DNA of 64,000 bases, taken from NCBI GenBank assembly GCA_963814955.1, contig CAWFEX010000008.1, positions 868,001-932,000 on the forward strand, in the 5' to 3' direction. Source of the stretch: DATCJA01 sp963814955. Its GTDB lineage: Bacteria; Acidobacteriota; Vicinamibacteria; Vicinamibacterales; UBA2999. This document shows positions 8,110 through 16,889 of this stretch, in pieces (positions within the stretch are counted from its first letter, which is position 1; each line of letters begins with the position of its first letter). A program made the position numbers and the translations under genes. The notes under the pieces were generated by a model. The model did no database searches and had not been told where the DNA came from. It was given only the letters and a program-made list of their open reading frames with translations.

Positions 8110-9528
8110 TCAGCGTGTCGCATTCGAATCGGGTATCAGCAGGCGGATCGTACCGTCGTGCTTGTTGAGCAGAAAGACCTGACCATCAGGGCCCGAGCCA
8201 AAGCGAAGGTCCGCGCGAGTGACCGGGGTCTTACCCTGCCGCGCGTTCTTTTCCCGAATCACCTGCAGCAGCGTTTTCGGTTCGCTGCCGTCGTTGAGCA
8301 AAACGCGCCGAATGGCGTCCTGTCCGCCGGAGGGCAGCTTGTCTGCCTGAATGTAGAAAATCTCCCCGCTCGGAAAATCACCGAAGAGCACGAGATTGGC
8401 AAGCTGTGGGATGGCGTTGCTTCGGTAGACGTGGACACCGGTGACGGCAGACTGCGTTTGCAGCAGGGGATCGAGTTGTCCGTATTCGGCGACCGGATAC
8501 GTCACTGCGGGGTCACTGCGGCGATTCGTGAGACTCACGGCCTGCCGGCTGATGAATCCGAAGCTCCCCTCCCATTTGTTCCAACCGAGATTGGCGCCGG
8601 CCGGCGCTACGCTGAGCTCCTCGACGATGTCCTGTCCGATGTCGGCAATAAAGAGATTGCCATTCCGGGGGTCCCAGCCAAAACGCTGAGGGTTTCGCAC
8701 GCCGTAGGCGTAGATCTCGCCCAGAACACCGGTCTTGCCCACGAAAGGATTCCGCGAGGGAATTCCGTACTTTCCATTTGCGCTGTTCGATCCAAGTGGA
8801 TCGATCCGCAGGATCTTCCCGAACGGCGACCCGAGATTCTGCGCGAGATTGAGGGGATCACCACCGCTTCCGCCATCGGCCACAGCGACATACAGCAGCC
8901 CGAAATCGGCGCTGCCTGCGGCGGCGTTCGGGTTGAAGCTCATATGGCCGGCGTTGTGGTTGGCAAATGGCTGCTCCAGCCGCAGCAACTCTCGCGGCGG
9001 CCCGCCGTCGTACGTGGCCGCGCTCGGGGTCTTGGCCGTCCATTCGAACAGGACCGTGTGATGAGTGCGGTTGCCTCCGCCAGGAGCGAAGTCGGGGCTC
9101 GGCATCGTATTGGTGCTGTCGGTCCAGGTATACAGTTTGCCGAACCCTGGTGTTCCGGCGCGACCGAACTGCGGATGCACCGCGAAGCTCTGGAAACCGC
9201 GCTCGCGGCCCATGGACTGAACACTCACGCCCCACTTCTCGTCGTTGATATTCAAGTACTGGGTTACGGTCCGGCCGTCGTAGCTCACCGCATAGAGCGG
9301 GCCGCGCATGTCGTTGACGAACATGCGGCGCGTGCCGGGCTCGTCCACCAGCAACATCATCCGCGCCGCTTCGCCGCCAACGTCCGGTATCGACGCGAAC
9401 TCGCTGAACCGGACGCGAATAACGCCTTCCGACGTCGGAATCGGCGCGGGAAATGGATCAGTTGGCGCCTGGGCCGCGACAACGGCCATCAGCAGCAGCG
9501 CAATGAGGAGTGTCCGCGAGGTGCGCAT
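8110..9528 (-). CDS. Exported PQQ-dependent sugar dehydrogenase (GSDH family)
   Basis: Soluble glucose/sorbosone dehydrogenase-type six-bladed beta-propeller of 472 residues. Start ATG 9528 follows AAGGG and gives a signal peptide (TLLIALLLMAVVAAQ). Recognisable segments are GFQSFAVHPQF, GGNRTHHTVLFEW, ANHNAGHMSFNP, YVAVADGGSGGDPLNLAQN, GVRNPQRFGWDP and FIADIGQDIVEEL, the usual blade motifs supplying PQQ and calcium ligands. It starts 16 bp after the enolase-superfamily gene and is probably in its operon. It would oxidise a sugar or aldehyde in the periplasm; no PQQ biosynthesis gene lies in this window. Confidence 0.88.
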   Translation of the reverse strand: MRTSRTLLIALLLMAVVAAQAPTDPFPAPIPTSEGVIRVRFSEFASIPDVGGEAARMMLLVDEPGTRRMFVNDMRGPLYAVSYDGRTVTQYLNINDEKWGVSVQSMGRERGFQSFAVHPQFGRAGTPGFGKLYTWTDSTNTMPSPDFAPGGGNRTHHTVLFEWTAKTPSAATYDGGPPRELLRLEQPFANHNAGHMSFNPNAAAGSADFGLLYVAVADGGSGGDPLNLAQNLGSPFGKILRIDPLGSNSANGKYGIPSRNPFVGKTGVLGEIYAYGVRNPQRFGWDPRNGNLFIADIGQDIVEELSVAPAGANLGWNKWEGSFGFISRQAVSLTNRRSDPAVTYPVAEYGQLDPLLQTQSAVTGVHVYRSNAIPQLANLVLFGDFPSGEIFYIQADKLPSGGQDAIRRVLLNDGSEPKTLLQVIREKNARQGKTPVTRADLRFGSGPDGQVFLLNKHDGTIRLLIPDSNATR

Positions 9529-9544
9529 GCGCGCCCTTATACCA

Positions 9545-10636
9545 CTAGAGCGCATGGCGGCGCACCATTTCGTCGTTCCACGTAAGGCCGACGCCCGGTT
9601 CGTCCGACGGGATCGCGAAGCCGTTGACAATCTTCAAAGGCGAGGCGAGCAGTGGATTCATCCAGTCAACATACTCCAGCCAGTGGGCGGTCGGGGTCAC
9701 CGCCAGCAACTGCGCACTGATTTCCGGGTAGAGATGAGAGGACATTGGTAAACCCGCACCCGCGGCGAGCGCGCTGGCACGCTGCCAGCCGGTAACGCCA
9801 CCAATGCGCTCGAGGTCGGGCATCACGTAGTCGCTCGCGCGGGCGTCGATCGCCTTCTCCATGTCGTGAACCTGCGAGAAGTTCTCGCCAATCTGCACCG
9901 GCGTGACGGCCGCGGCGGCAATTGCCGCGCATCCCTTGAAGTCGTCATGCCGGATCGGTTCTTCGATCCAGTACGCGCCTTCGCCGTCGAGCGCCTGGGA
10001 GCGACGGAGTGCTTCGCCAACCGTGAGAGCCTGGTTGTAATCGACCATCACTGCAAACCCGTCCGGAATCCGTTTCCGCACCGCGCGAATCGACAGCAGG
10101 TCTTCGTCGAGCGTCGGGTAACCCAATCGGAGCTTCATACCCTGGAAACCGCCCGCGAGTAGGCGCTCCGCCTCATCGGCGAGCGCAGGGGGCGACATCA
10201 GGCCAAGTCCGTTGCTGTTGTATGCGCGCATTGGCCTCGTATCCCCTCCGAGAAACCGCGCCAGGGGCAGCCCAGCCGCCTTCGCAAGCGCATCCCACCC
10301 GGCGACGTCTACCAATGACATCGCCATGCGAACGATGCCTTGTACGCCAATCAAGGTGTACCGCTTCGCCAGCGACGACCACAGATCGGCTGGAACAACG
10401 GGCTGGTTGCGAACGGCCTCCACCATGTCATCGAGAAATTGGACGATCGCGGCCGCTGCGGCGGGGCGATAACAGAACTGATAGGCATGCCCGATCACTC
10501 CTTCCTGCGTCTCGAGATCGACGAGGAGAAGCGGTGCGTCGCGCACCGTGCCAGCGCTGGTGCCGAGCGTGTATGTCATCGGAACCGACACCGGAATGGC
10601 ACGAATCGAGTGAATGGTCAGGCGAGGCAATGCCAC
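9545..10636 (-). CDS. Enolase-superfamily enzyme, mandelate racemase/muconate lactonizing type
   Basis: 363-residue member of the MR/MLE group, which abstracts a proton alpha to a carboxylate. GTG start at 10636, three bases after the TAG of the upstream gene. GMKLRLG holds the K-x-K/R position on strand 2. Metal ligands are seen as the Asp of VMVDYNQA, the Glu of WIEEPIRHDD and the Glu of QIGENFSQ; a general acid/base candidate His is in MSSHLYPE. The KLR version and the C-terminal His match racemase or acid-sugar dehydratase subgroups. Cytoplasmic. The substrate is unknown; the operon with a 2-ketoacid reductase and a sugar dehydrogenase hints at acid-sugar catabolism. Confidence 0.85.
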   Translation of the reverse strand: MALPRLTIHSIRAIPVSVPMTYTLGTSAGTVRDAPLLLVDLETQEGVIGHAYQFCYRPAAAAAIVQFLDDMVEAVRNQPVVPADLWSSLAKRYTLIGVQGIVRMAMSLVDVAGWDALAKAAGLPLARFLGGDTRPMRAYNSNGLGLMSPPALADEAERLLAGGFQGMKLRLGYPTLDEDLLSIRAVRKRIPDGFAVMVDYNQALTVGEALRRSQALDGEGAYWIEEPIRHDDFKGCAAIAAAAVTPVQIGENFSQVHDMEKAIDARASDYVMPDLERIGGVTGWQRASALAAGAGLPMSSHLYPEISAQLLAVTPTAHWLEYVDWMNPLLASPLKIVNGFAIPSDEPGVGLTWNDEMVRRHAL

Positions 10637-10639
10637 GAA

Positions 10640-11566
10640 CTAATCCGGGCGGCCGTTGGCATGCAAGGCAAGGACGTCCCACACTGCACGATTCATCGGA
10701 GTTGGCACCTGCACCGCGCGCCCCAGCTCCACGACACCACCGGAAAGCCAGGCGACTTCCAGCTTGTTGCCCTTCTCGAGGTCGTGGTGCATCGACGAGG
10801 TCATCGTGGACGGGACCGTGTCGATGAAGGCCAGTCGTTCGTCCGCATAGTTTTCGGGCAGGCGAACTCCGTGGGCGCGGCCGACCGCGACGGTCTCCTT
10901 GAACAACTCGTGCAGGAAGCCGCGACTCCGTGCGTTCTCGCGAATCGGACCAATTGTCGAGCGCATGGTCGCGGTGGTGCCCGACAGTCCGACAAGGAAC
11001 ACGTATTTTTCCCAAATCGTCCTGCGGATGTCGTCGGAGATTTCCGCCTGGATACCCGCTTGCAGCAGCGCATCGAGCAGCCGTTCAGCCCGGTCCGACC
11101 GGCGGCCGTCGTACTCCCCGAACAGGAACCGCTGCATCGGGCCGGTTTGGCGAATGACACCCGGACGCGCGAGATTCGTCGCCACGTACGCGACCGCCCC
11201 AATCACGGCATCCTCACCGAACGCGCCGCGCAGGATGTCGTCCTTGATCACGCCATTCTGGAGCGATATCACGGCCGTCTGCGGTCCTACCATCGGGCGG
11301 ATTGCCGCGACCGCACCCTCCGTATCCCACAGCTTTACAGATATCAGCACGTAATCGACGGTACCAACTGTCGCGGGATCGTCGGTTGCGTGCACGCGGG
11401 GCAGGTGCACATTCCCGCGAGCTTCGCTCTCGAGGAGCAACCCCTGATCGTTCATCGCGGCGAGATGTGCGCCGCGCGCGATGAATGTCACGTCGAAACC
11501 CGCGTGCGCGAGGCGTCCACCGTAGAGTCCACCAAGCCCGCCCGAACCCATGACTGCAATGCGCAT
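10640..11566 (-). CDS. Ketopantoate reductase-like oxidoreductase (ApbA/PanE family)
   Basis: 308-residue NADP-dependent 2-ketoacid reductase family protein. Start ATG 11566 puts the Rossmann glycine motif GSGGLGGLYGG at residue 6. Other family signatures are SVKLWDTEGA, ISLQNGV and the C-terminal KYVFLVGLSG and SSMHHDLEKGNKLEV, where the Lys and Glu match the catalytic region. It may make pantoate, but the operon with an MR/MLE enzyme and a PQQ sugar dehydrogenase suggests a catabolic 2-keto-acid substrate instead, so no panE symbol is given. Confidence 0.82.
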   Translation of the reverse strand: MRIAVMGSGGLGGLYGGRLAHAGFDVTFIARGAHLAAMNDQGLLLESEARGNVHLPRVHATDDPATVGTVDYVLISVKLWDTEGAVAAIRPMVGPQTAVISLQNGVIKDDILRGAFGEDAVIGAVAYVATNLARPGVIRQTGPMQRFLFGEYDGRRSDRAERLLDALLQAGIQAEISDDIRRTIWEKYVFLVGLSGTTATMRSTIGPIRENARSRGFLHELFKETVAVGRAHGVRLPENYADERLAFIDTVPSTMTSSMHHDLEKGNKLEVAWLSGGVVELGRAVQVPTPMNRAVWDVLALHANGRPD

Positions 11567-11607
11567 CCTGTTCCTCGCCCGCCAACCCACTGCAAGCTAC
11601 GTCGACC

Positions 11608-11642
11608 ACCCACCCCTACCACCTACCGCCTACCACCTAGCA
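11608..11642. repeat. Degenerate 7-bp tandem repeat
   Basis: Four consecutive heptamers CCTACCA, CCTACCG, CCTACCA, CCTAGCA run from 11615 to 11642, with a weaker unit before them. The block lies between the divergent ketopantoate reductase-like and histidine kinase genes. Confidence 0.7.
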
Positions 11643-11680
11643 AAAGACCCCGAGCATAGCTCACGTAGAATGCCTTGATC

Positions 11681-13075
11681 ATGACCGACCAGGATCTGGT
11701 GACTCGGCTGGCACAACACCGCACGATTGGCGGCGCACCGCGCAGCGAGCTCGAATGGCTGGCCTCCCACGGATATGTCCGGCGTTTCGAACCCGGCGAG
11801 ATGGTACGCAAAGGGGAACCGGTTGAAGCGATGTGGGTGTTTCTATCCGGCCACTTCGCCTTCTATCAGGACCGTGGCCTCGGCCGGCGCAAGGTGGTCG
11901 AATGGCGTGACGGGGACGTCAGCGGCCTCTTGCCCTATTCGCGCACGACGACGTCTCCTGGACAAGGAGTGATTCTCGAGACCGCCGACGTCTTCATGAT
12001 TGACCGCGAGCACATGGCGGCGTTGGCCCGTGAGTGTCCCACAGTCACCGAAACGCTCGTGCACAAGATGCTCGACCGCACGCGCACCTTCACATCCAGC
12101 GCCTTGCAAGACGAAAAAATGACCTCACTCGGGCGCATGTCTGCCGGATTGGCGCACGAGCTGAACAACCCGGCCTCGGCCGTCGCGCGCAGCGCGAAGC
12201 TGCTGAGGCAGACATTGACGGACGCCGAAGACACCTCACGCGACATCGGTGCAGCCCGCTTGACCGATGCGCAGTTCGAGGCGATCGATCGGGTGCGCGT
12301 GGGGTGCGCTACCGCAGCGCCGTCCGCACTGACGCCGATCGAACGCGCCGACCGGGAGGAGGCACTCACGGAATGGCTCGACGCGCATGACGCGGATTCC
12401 GGTGCAGCCGCGGCCCTGGTCGATACCGGGACGACCATCAACGCGCTCGATACGCTTGCCTCCGCCGTGCAGGGGCCGCAGCTCGACGTTGCCGTGCGCT
12501 GGATTGCCACTGGATGCACCATCAGGACGCTGGCCTCCGATATCGAAACGGCAGCGTCACGCATGCACGGTCTGGTAAGCGCAATGAAGCGCTACACCTT
12601 CATGGATCGCCATCAGGCGCCAGAGGCGACCGATCTGTCCCAGGGGCTGAATGACTCAGTCGCTCTGCTCGTCCACAAGGCGCGCAAGAAGTCGGTCGGC
12701 ATCGTCATCAACATCGACAACCCCCCGCGAGTCTGGGCGATCGGCAGCGACCTCAATACGGTGTGGATCAACCTGATCGACAACGCCATCGACGCCGCGC
12801 CCGAATCCGGGCACGTGGAGATCACCGCAGGGCGCGAACTGACATTCGTCGTCGTGCGAATCGTCGACGACGGCGCGGGAATTCCGGCCGACATTCGCGA
12901 CCGCATCTTCGATGAGTTCTTTACGACGAAGCCGGTCGGACAGGGAACGGGCCTCGGACTCGAAATGGCCCGCACGCTGGTGCGCAGAAACGGAGGAGAT
13001 ATCGACTTCGAATCAAGGCCAGGACGAACAGAGTTTCGAGTCAGTCTGCCGGTCGCAACCGAGGCCACGACGTAA
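11681..13075 (+). CDS. Histidine kinase with N-terminal cyclic-nucleotide-binding-like domain
   Basis: 464-residue soluble sensor kinase. Residues about 10-130 form a CRP/cNMP-binding-like beta-barrel (FEPGEMVRKGEPVEAMWVF, then FYQDRG, VILETADVF). A HisKA region follows, with the H-box LAHELNNPASAV (His near residue 159). The ATPase domain has the N-box WINLIDNAIDAA, G1 VDDGAGIP, F-box FDEFFTTKP and G2 GQGTGLGLEM. No transmembrane segment, so it senses an internal ligand. It sits 35 bp upstream of a response regulator fused to an oxidoreductase, its likely phosphotransfer partner. Start ATG 11681; an earlier in-frame TTG is less likely. Confidence 0.9.
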   Translation: MTDQDLVTRLAQHRTIGGAPRSELEWLASHGYVRRFEPGEMVRKGEPVEAMWVFLSGHFAFYQDRGLGRRKVVEWRDGDVSGLLPYSRTTTSPGQGVILETADVFMIDREHMAALARECPTVTETLVHKMLDRTRTFTSSALQDEKMTSLGRMSAGLAHELNNPASAVARSAKLLRQTLTDAEDTSRDIGAARLTDAQFEAIDRVRVGCATAAPSALTPIERADREEALTEWLDAHDADSGAAAALVDTGTTINALDTLASAVQGPQLDVAVRWIATGCTIRTLASDIETAASRMHGLVSAMKRYTFMDRHQAPEATDLSQGLNDSVALLVHKARKKSVGIVINIDNPPRVWAIGSDLNTVWINLIDNAIDAAPESGHVEITAGRELTFVVVRIVDDGAGIPADIRDRIFDEFFTTKPVGQGTGLGLEMARTLVRRNGGDIDFESRPGRTEFRVSLPVATEATT

Positions 13076-13110
13076 CGACAGCGCAGGTAGCGAGCCCAAA
13101 CACGACCCAT

Positions 13111-14770
13111 ATGCCCAAACCAGTCATTCTGGCGATTGACGACGAACCCGAGGTGCTGAACGCGGTGGAGCGCGACCTTCGCCATCATTTCCACACCGAA
13201 TACCGTGTCATGAAAGCCGGCTCCGGCGCACAGGGACTCGAAACCATACGGCATCTGAAGCAGCGCGGCGCGGCTGTCTCACTGTTCCTCGTTGATGAAC
13301 GGATGCCCGGGATGACCGGGACACAGTTCCTCATCGAGGCGCTGAAGCTTTATCCGGATGCACGGCGCGTGCTGCTGACGGCGTACGCAGACACGGAAAC
13401 GGCCATCACCGCAATCAACAAGATCGGGCTGGATCATTACCTGCTCAAGCCGTGGGAACCGCCGGAACAGCGGTTGTACCCGGTACTCGACGATCTGCTG
13501 GCCGAATGGGTCGCACGGACGCGACCGGCGTTCGACGGAATCCGGGTTGCCGGCACTGCGCTGTCGGCCTCGAGCTACGCGGTCAAGGACTTCCTGTCGC
13601 GCAACCTGGTTCCCTACCAGTGGGTGGATCTGGACATCGATGCGCCTGCGCGCGAGCTCGTGGCATCGACGCCAGACGGCATGTCCCGGCTGCCGGTGGT
13701 GATGTTTCCCGACGGCACGACGATGGTGCAGCCGACGGCGCGCCAGCTCGCTGAAAAGATCGGGATGCAGACGCGGCCACAACGCCCCTTCTACGACGTC
13801 GTCGTCGTGGGAGGCGGCCCGGCGGGACTGGCGGCATCGGTTTACGCGGCGTCCGAGGGTCTGCGGACCATTCTGGTGGAGCGCGACGCCACGGGAGGTC
13901 AGGCCGGCACCAGCTCGCAGATTGAGAACTATCTCGGGTTCCCGAGTGGGATTTCCGGCGCCGATCTGGCGCGCAGGGCGACGGCCCAGGCCAGGCGTTT
14001 CGGAGCCGAAATTATTTCCGCCCAGGATGTCACCTGCGTTCGCCGGAACGACCCGTACCGTGTGATCACGCTCTCCGACGGATCGGAACTGAATTGCTTT
14101 ACGCGTGCTTCTGGCGTCCAGGCATGGAAGTGCGGCGGCTCGAAGCGCCGGGGGTGGCGGAGCTGACCGGCGTCGGCGTCTACTACGGCGCCGCGCTCAG
14201 CGAGGCGGCGATGTACCGCGACAAGCACGTCTACGTCATCGGGGGCGGGAACTCGGCGGGGCAGGGCGCAATGTTCTTTTCGCGTTATGCGCGGCAGGTC
14301 ACGATTGTCGTTCGGGCGCCAAAGCTCGACGCCATGTCGCAATACCTCATCGACCGCATCTCGGAGACCAGCAACATCAATGTCCTGACCCGCACGGCGA
14401 TGTCGTCGGTACGCGGCAACGGCCGATTGACGGGGATCACTTTAATGGAGGCCGAAAGCCACGCCACGCGCGATGTCGACTGCGATGCGATGTTCGTGTT
14501 CATCGGCTCGGCACCGCGAACGCAGATGGTGGCGGATGTCGTCGAACGCGACGCTCAGGGGTTCATCCTCACCGGCCGCGATCTGCTCGCGGACGGGCGG
14601 TGGCCGAAGTCGTGGCCCCTCGAGCGCGACCCGTTCCTGTTCGAAACGAGCGTGCCGGGATCTTTGCCGCCGGCGACGCACGCCGCGGGTCGAGCAAGCG
14701 CGTGGCAGCCGCGGTCGGCGAAGGATCGGCGACCGTCAGCATGATTCATCAGTATCTCGAGACGGTTTGA
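13111..14770 (+). CDS. Response regulator-thioredoxin reductase-like fusion (two apparent frameshifts)
   Basis: Three-part protein. Residues 1-125 are a receiver domain with acidic DDE, phospho-acceptor Asp62 in LVDERMPGMTG and Lys113 in LLKPWE. Residues about 140-220 are a thioredoxin/glutaredoxin-like module (VKDFLSRNLVPYQWVDLD, RLPVVMFPDG). From about 225 comes a two-dinucleotide-binding flavoprotein: FAD motif VVGGGPAGLAAS, SQIENYLGFP, and a second Rossmann motif VIGGGNSAGQGA. Where thioredoxin reductase has YCATCDG this protein reads YYGAALSEA, so the redox-active disulfide is missing. The frame changes near 14125-14135 and again near 14665-14690, while homology continues to IFAAGDARRGSSKRVAAAVG and the stop at 14770. 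It is encoded with the upstream kinase. Confidence 0.85.
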
Positions 14771-14820
14771 AATTCTGGAGTGCCTGGAGTGCGTAGGGTG
14801 TGTGAGGTTCATAACCGCAG

Positions 14821-14867
14821 GGCGGGCCTTAACGGCCCGCCTGGCGCGGCGTAAAGCCGCGCCCTAC
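14821..14867. repeat. Paired REP palindromes, third sequence family
   Basis: Two adjacent hairpins: GGCGGGCC/GGCCCGCC with loop TTAAC (14821-14841) and GGCGCGGC/GCCGCGCC with loop GTAAA (14843-14863), the latter followed by CTAC (GTAG on the other strand). Flanking DNA at 14774-14810 shows a weak 9-bp period (TGGAGTGCC, TGGAGTGCG, TAGGGTGTG). The pair lies downstream of the response-regulator fusion and could end its transcript. Confidence 0.65.
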
Positions 14868-14891
14868 GTCCCCAGGCGCACCTTAGGCACC

Positions 14892-15116
14892 CTAGTTCTT
14901 GGGCAACTGTGACTCGCGCCACCCTCGCTGCTTGAGAGACTCGCGCAGCGACTGAGTGCGGGCGAGCATGCGGGGTTGCAGCTCGAACGGCTCTGACAGA
15001 ATTACCGCCGTTTCCGACTCGAGGCGCAGCTCAAAATCCGCACCGTCGCGGTAAATGGTGCACGACACCTGGTCGCCGTTCCATGTGAGCTGCCACAGCG
15101 TCGCTACGGGGCGCAT
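14892..15116 (-). CDS. Small hypothetical protein
   Basis: 74-residue protein not recognised as a family. It reads like a folded small domain: LWQLTWNGDQVSCTIYRDG, then ELRLESETAVILSEPFEL with alternating strands, and a basic C-terminal helix (LARTQSLRESLKQRGWRE). Start ATG 15116; no strong ribosome site. It lies downstream of a small membrane protein on the same strand. Confidence 0.5.
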   Translation of the reverse strand: MRPVATLWQLTWNGDQVSCTIYRDGADFELRLESETAVILSEPFELQPRMLARTQSLRESLKQRGWRESQLPKN

Positions 15117-15191
15117 GTCAGTGCCATCATCGGAAAGTCGCCGTCATTCCATCCGTCAACGAAATGTCACCAGCACGCGTTTCCGTGCCGG

Positions 15192-15587
15192 TCACCGCCG
15201 CTCTGCCCGACGCGTGTTCCGCATGTTGTGAATCACCAGATAGGCGCGGAACGCGGTCATCGCCCACAGTCCAGCAGCCGCCACGCGCTCGTTCTTCCGG
15301 CCGACGGTCACATTCCACACGCTGAATGCGCCCACGTCTAGAAGACCGCCCACGGTGACCAGCGACACCGGAGATCCGTCCAGCGGGCGAAGCAGGGGGT
15401 TGGTCTCGCGAACGTTGTAGTGCTTCAGGACATGGTAGGTGGAGGCCCAGTCGGCAGCGGCGGCGGCACTGGCGGCGATCGTCGGAATCCTCAGCCCGTT
15501 GTCCTGCGCAGACGCGATGGCAGGAACCAGACAGATGACACACGAGGCCGCAACCAGCCGTCTAGCGGTCTGACCGAATCGAAGCAT
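15192..15587 (-). CDS. Small membrane protein, hypothetical
   Basis: 131-residue protein with an N-terminal signal/anchor (RRLVAASCVICLVPAIASAQ) followed by a WASTYHVLKHYNVRETNPLL motif and two further hydrophobic segments (VSLVTVGGLLDVGAF, AAAGLWAMTAFRAYLVI). The ETNPLL pattern occurs in small DUF5658-like membrane proteins, a tentative match. Start ATG 15587. It is divergent from the NamZ-like gene, 48 bp away. Confidence 0.6.
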   Translation of the reverse strand: MLRFGQTARRLVAASCVICLVPAIASAQDNGLRIPTIAASAAAAADWASTYHVLKHYNVRETNPLLRPLDGSPVSLVTVGGLLDVGAFSVWNVTVGRKNERVAAAGLWAMTAFRAYLVIHNMRNTRRAERR

Positions 15588-15634
15588 ATGGGCGGTGTCG
15601 GCAGATGATATCCGAAACGGGGCGGCGGTCAATA

Positions 15635-16825
15635 ATGGGATGCATGTCCGGCATCCGCGCCGAGGCCGTGCGCCTCGGCTCCGACATGCTCCTCGCATCC
15701 GGCCGTCTCCGTGGAACGCACGTCGGCATCGTCTGCAACCACGCGTCGGTTGACGGTGCGTTCGCCCACATCGTCGACAGACTCGCGGAGGCGGATGGCG
15801 TCACGCTCGGCGCCATCTTCGGACCACAGCACGGTTTCAGATCGGACGTTCAGGACAACATGGTTGAAACGCCGCATCGCCAGGATGCGGCCCGGCGCGT
15901 TCCGGTGTATTCGCTGTACAGCGAAACACGCGAGCCGACGGCCGAAATGCTCCAGGAAATCGACGTTCTGGTCGTCGATCTGCAGGACATCGGGGCCCGC
16001 ATTTACACCTTCATCTACACGATGGCGAACTGCCTGCGCGCGGCTGCGCGCCACGGTGTTCCGGTGATCGTGTGCGACCGGCCGAACCCGATTGGCGGCG
16101 TCGACGTCGAGGGCGCGTGTCTCGTCGGTGGTTTCGAATCGTTCGTCGGCCAGTTCCCGATACCGATGCGCCACGGGATGACCATCGGTGAGCTCGCGGC
16201 GCTCTTCAACGAGCGCTTCGCGATAGGCGCCTCACTTGAAATCGCGAGAATGGAACGGTGGCAACGTTCGATGTATGCCGACGACACCGGACAACCGTGG
16301 GTCATGCCGTCGCCCAACATGCCCACGCTCGACACCGCGATTGTCTATCCAGGTACCGTGCTGTTCGAGGGGACACTGCTCTCCGAGGGACGAGGCACCA
16401 CACGGCCCTTCGAGCTGGTAGGCGCACCGGGGATCGACGCCGAAGCATTTGCCGACGCGATGAACGCGCTCGAACTGCCCGGCTCGTACTTCAGACCCGC
16501 GGTTTTCGAACCCACTTTTCAAAAGCACGCCCAGCGACCGTGCGGCGGCTGCCAGATTCACGTCACCGACCGCAACCGCTTTCGGCCGGTATTGACCGGG
16601 GTGGCGCTCATCCAGACGTTTCGCCGCCTCGGTCCGTCGAGCTTCGCCTGGCGTCCCCCGCCCTACGAGTACGAGCACGAGAAGCTGCCCATCGACATCC
16701 TCGCGGGCTCCGATCGCCTGCGGCAGCAGGTGGAGTCGAATGTCGCGCTCGACGAGATTGCCGCAAGCTGGCGGGAGGACGAACAGGCGTTCGAGCAGGT
16801 GAGAAGGAAGTATCTGCTGTACTAG
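15635..16825 (+). CDS. DUF1343/NamZ-like exo-N-acetylmuramidase family protein
   Basis: About 396 residues matching the DUF1343 family, whose characterised member NamZ removes terminal N-acetylmuramic acid from glycan ends. Conserved segments are VGIVCNHASVDG, IFGPQHGFRSDVQDNM, DVLVVDLQDIGARIYTFIYTM, DRPNPIGG, MPSPNMPTLDTAIVYPGT and EGTLLSEGRGTTRPFELVGAP. No signal peptide is seen from the likely start (ATG 15635 or 15644), so it may act on imported muropeptides in wall recycling. Many relatives have Glu in GPEHG where this protein has Gln. Confidence 0.85.
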   Translation: MGCMSGIRAEAVRLGSDMLLASGRLRGTHVGIVCNHASVDGAFAHIVDRLAEADGVTLGAIFGPQHGFRSDVQDNMVETPHRQDAARRVPVYSLYSETREPTAEMLQEIDVLVVDLQDIGARIYTFIYTMANCLRAAARHGVPVIVCDRPNPIGGVDVEGACLVGGFESFVGQFPIPMRHGMTIGELAALFNERFAIGASLEIARMERWQRSMYADDTGQPWVMPSPNMPTLDTAIVYPGTVLFEGTLLSEGRGTTRPFELVGAPGIDAEAFADAMNALELPGSYFRPAVFEPTFQKHAQRPCGGCQIHVTDRNRFRPVLTGVALIQTFRRLGPSSFAWRPPPYEYEHEKLPIDILAGSDRLRQQVESNVALDEIAASWREDEQAFEQVRRKYLLY

Positions 16826-16881
16826 CTAGTCCGGTAGGTGCTAGTCGGTAGTCGCTCGGCGGTAGCCGGTAGTCTGGTAGC
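16826..16881. repeat. Degenerate 7-bp tandem repeat
   Basis: Eight consecutive heptamers, from CTAGTCC and GGTAGGT through GGTAGTC, GGTAGCC and GGTAGTC to TGGTAGC, keep a 7-bp phase for 56 bp. The block fills the gap between the convergent NamZ-like and LOG genes. Confidence 0.75.
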
Positions 16882-16889
16882 CCTCCGCT

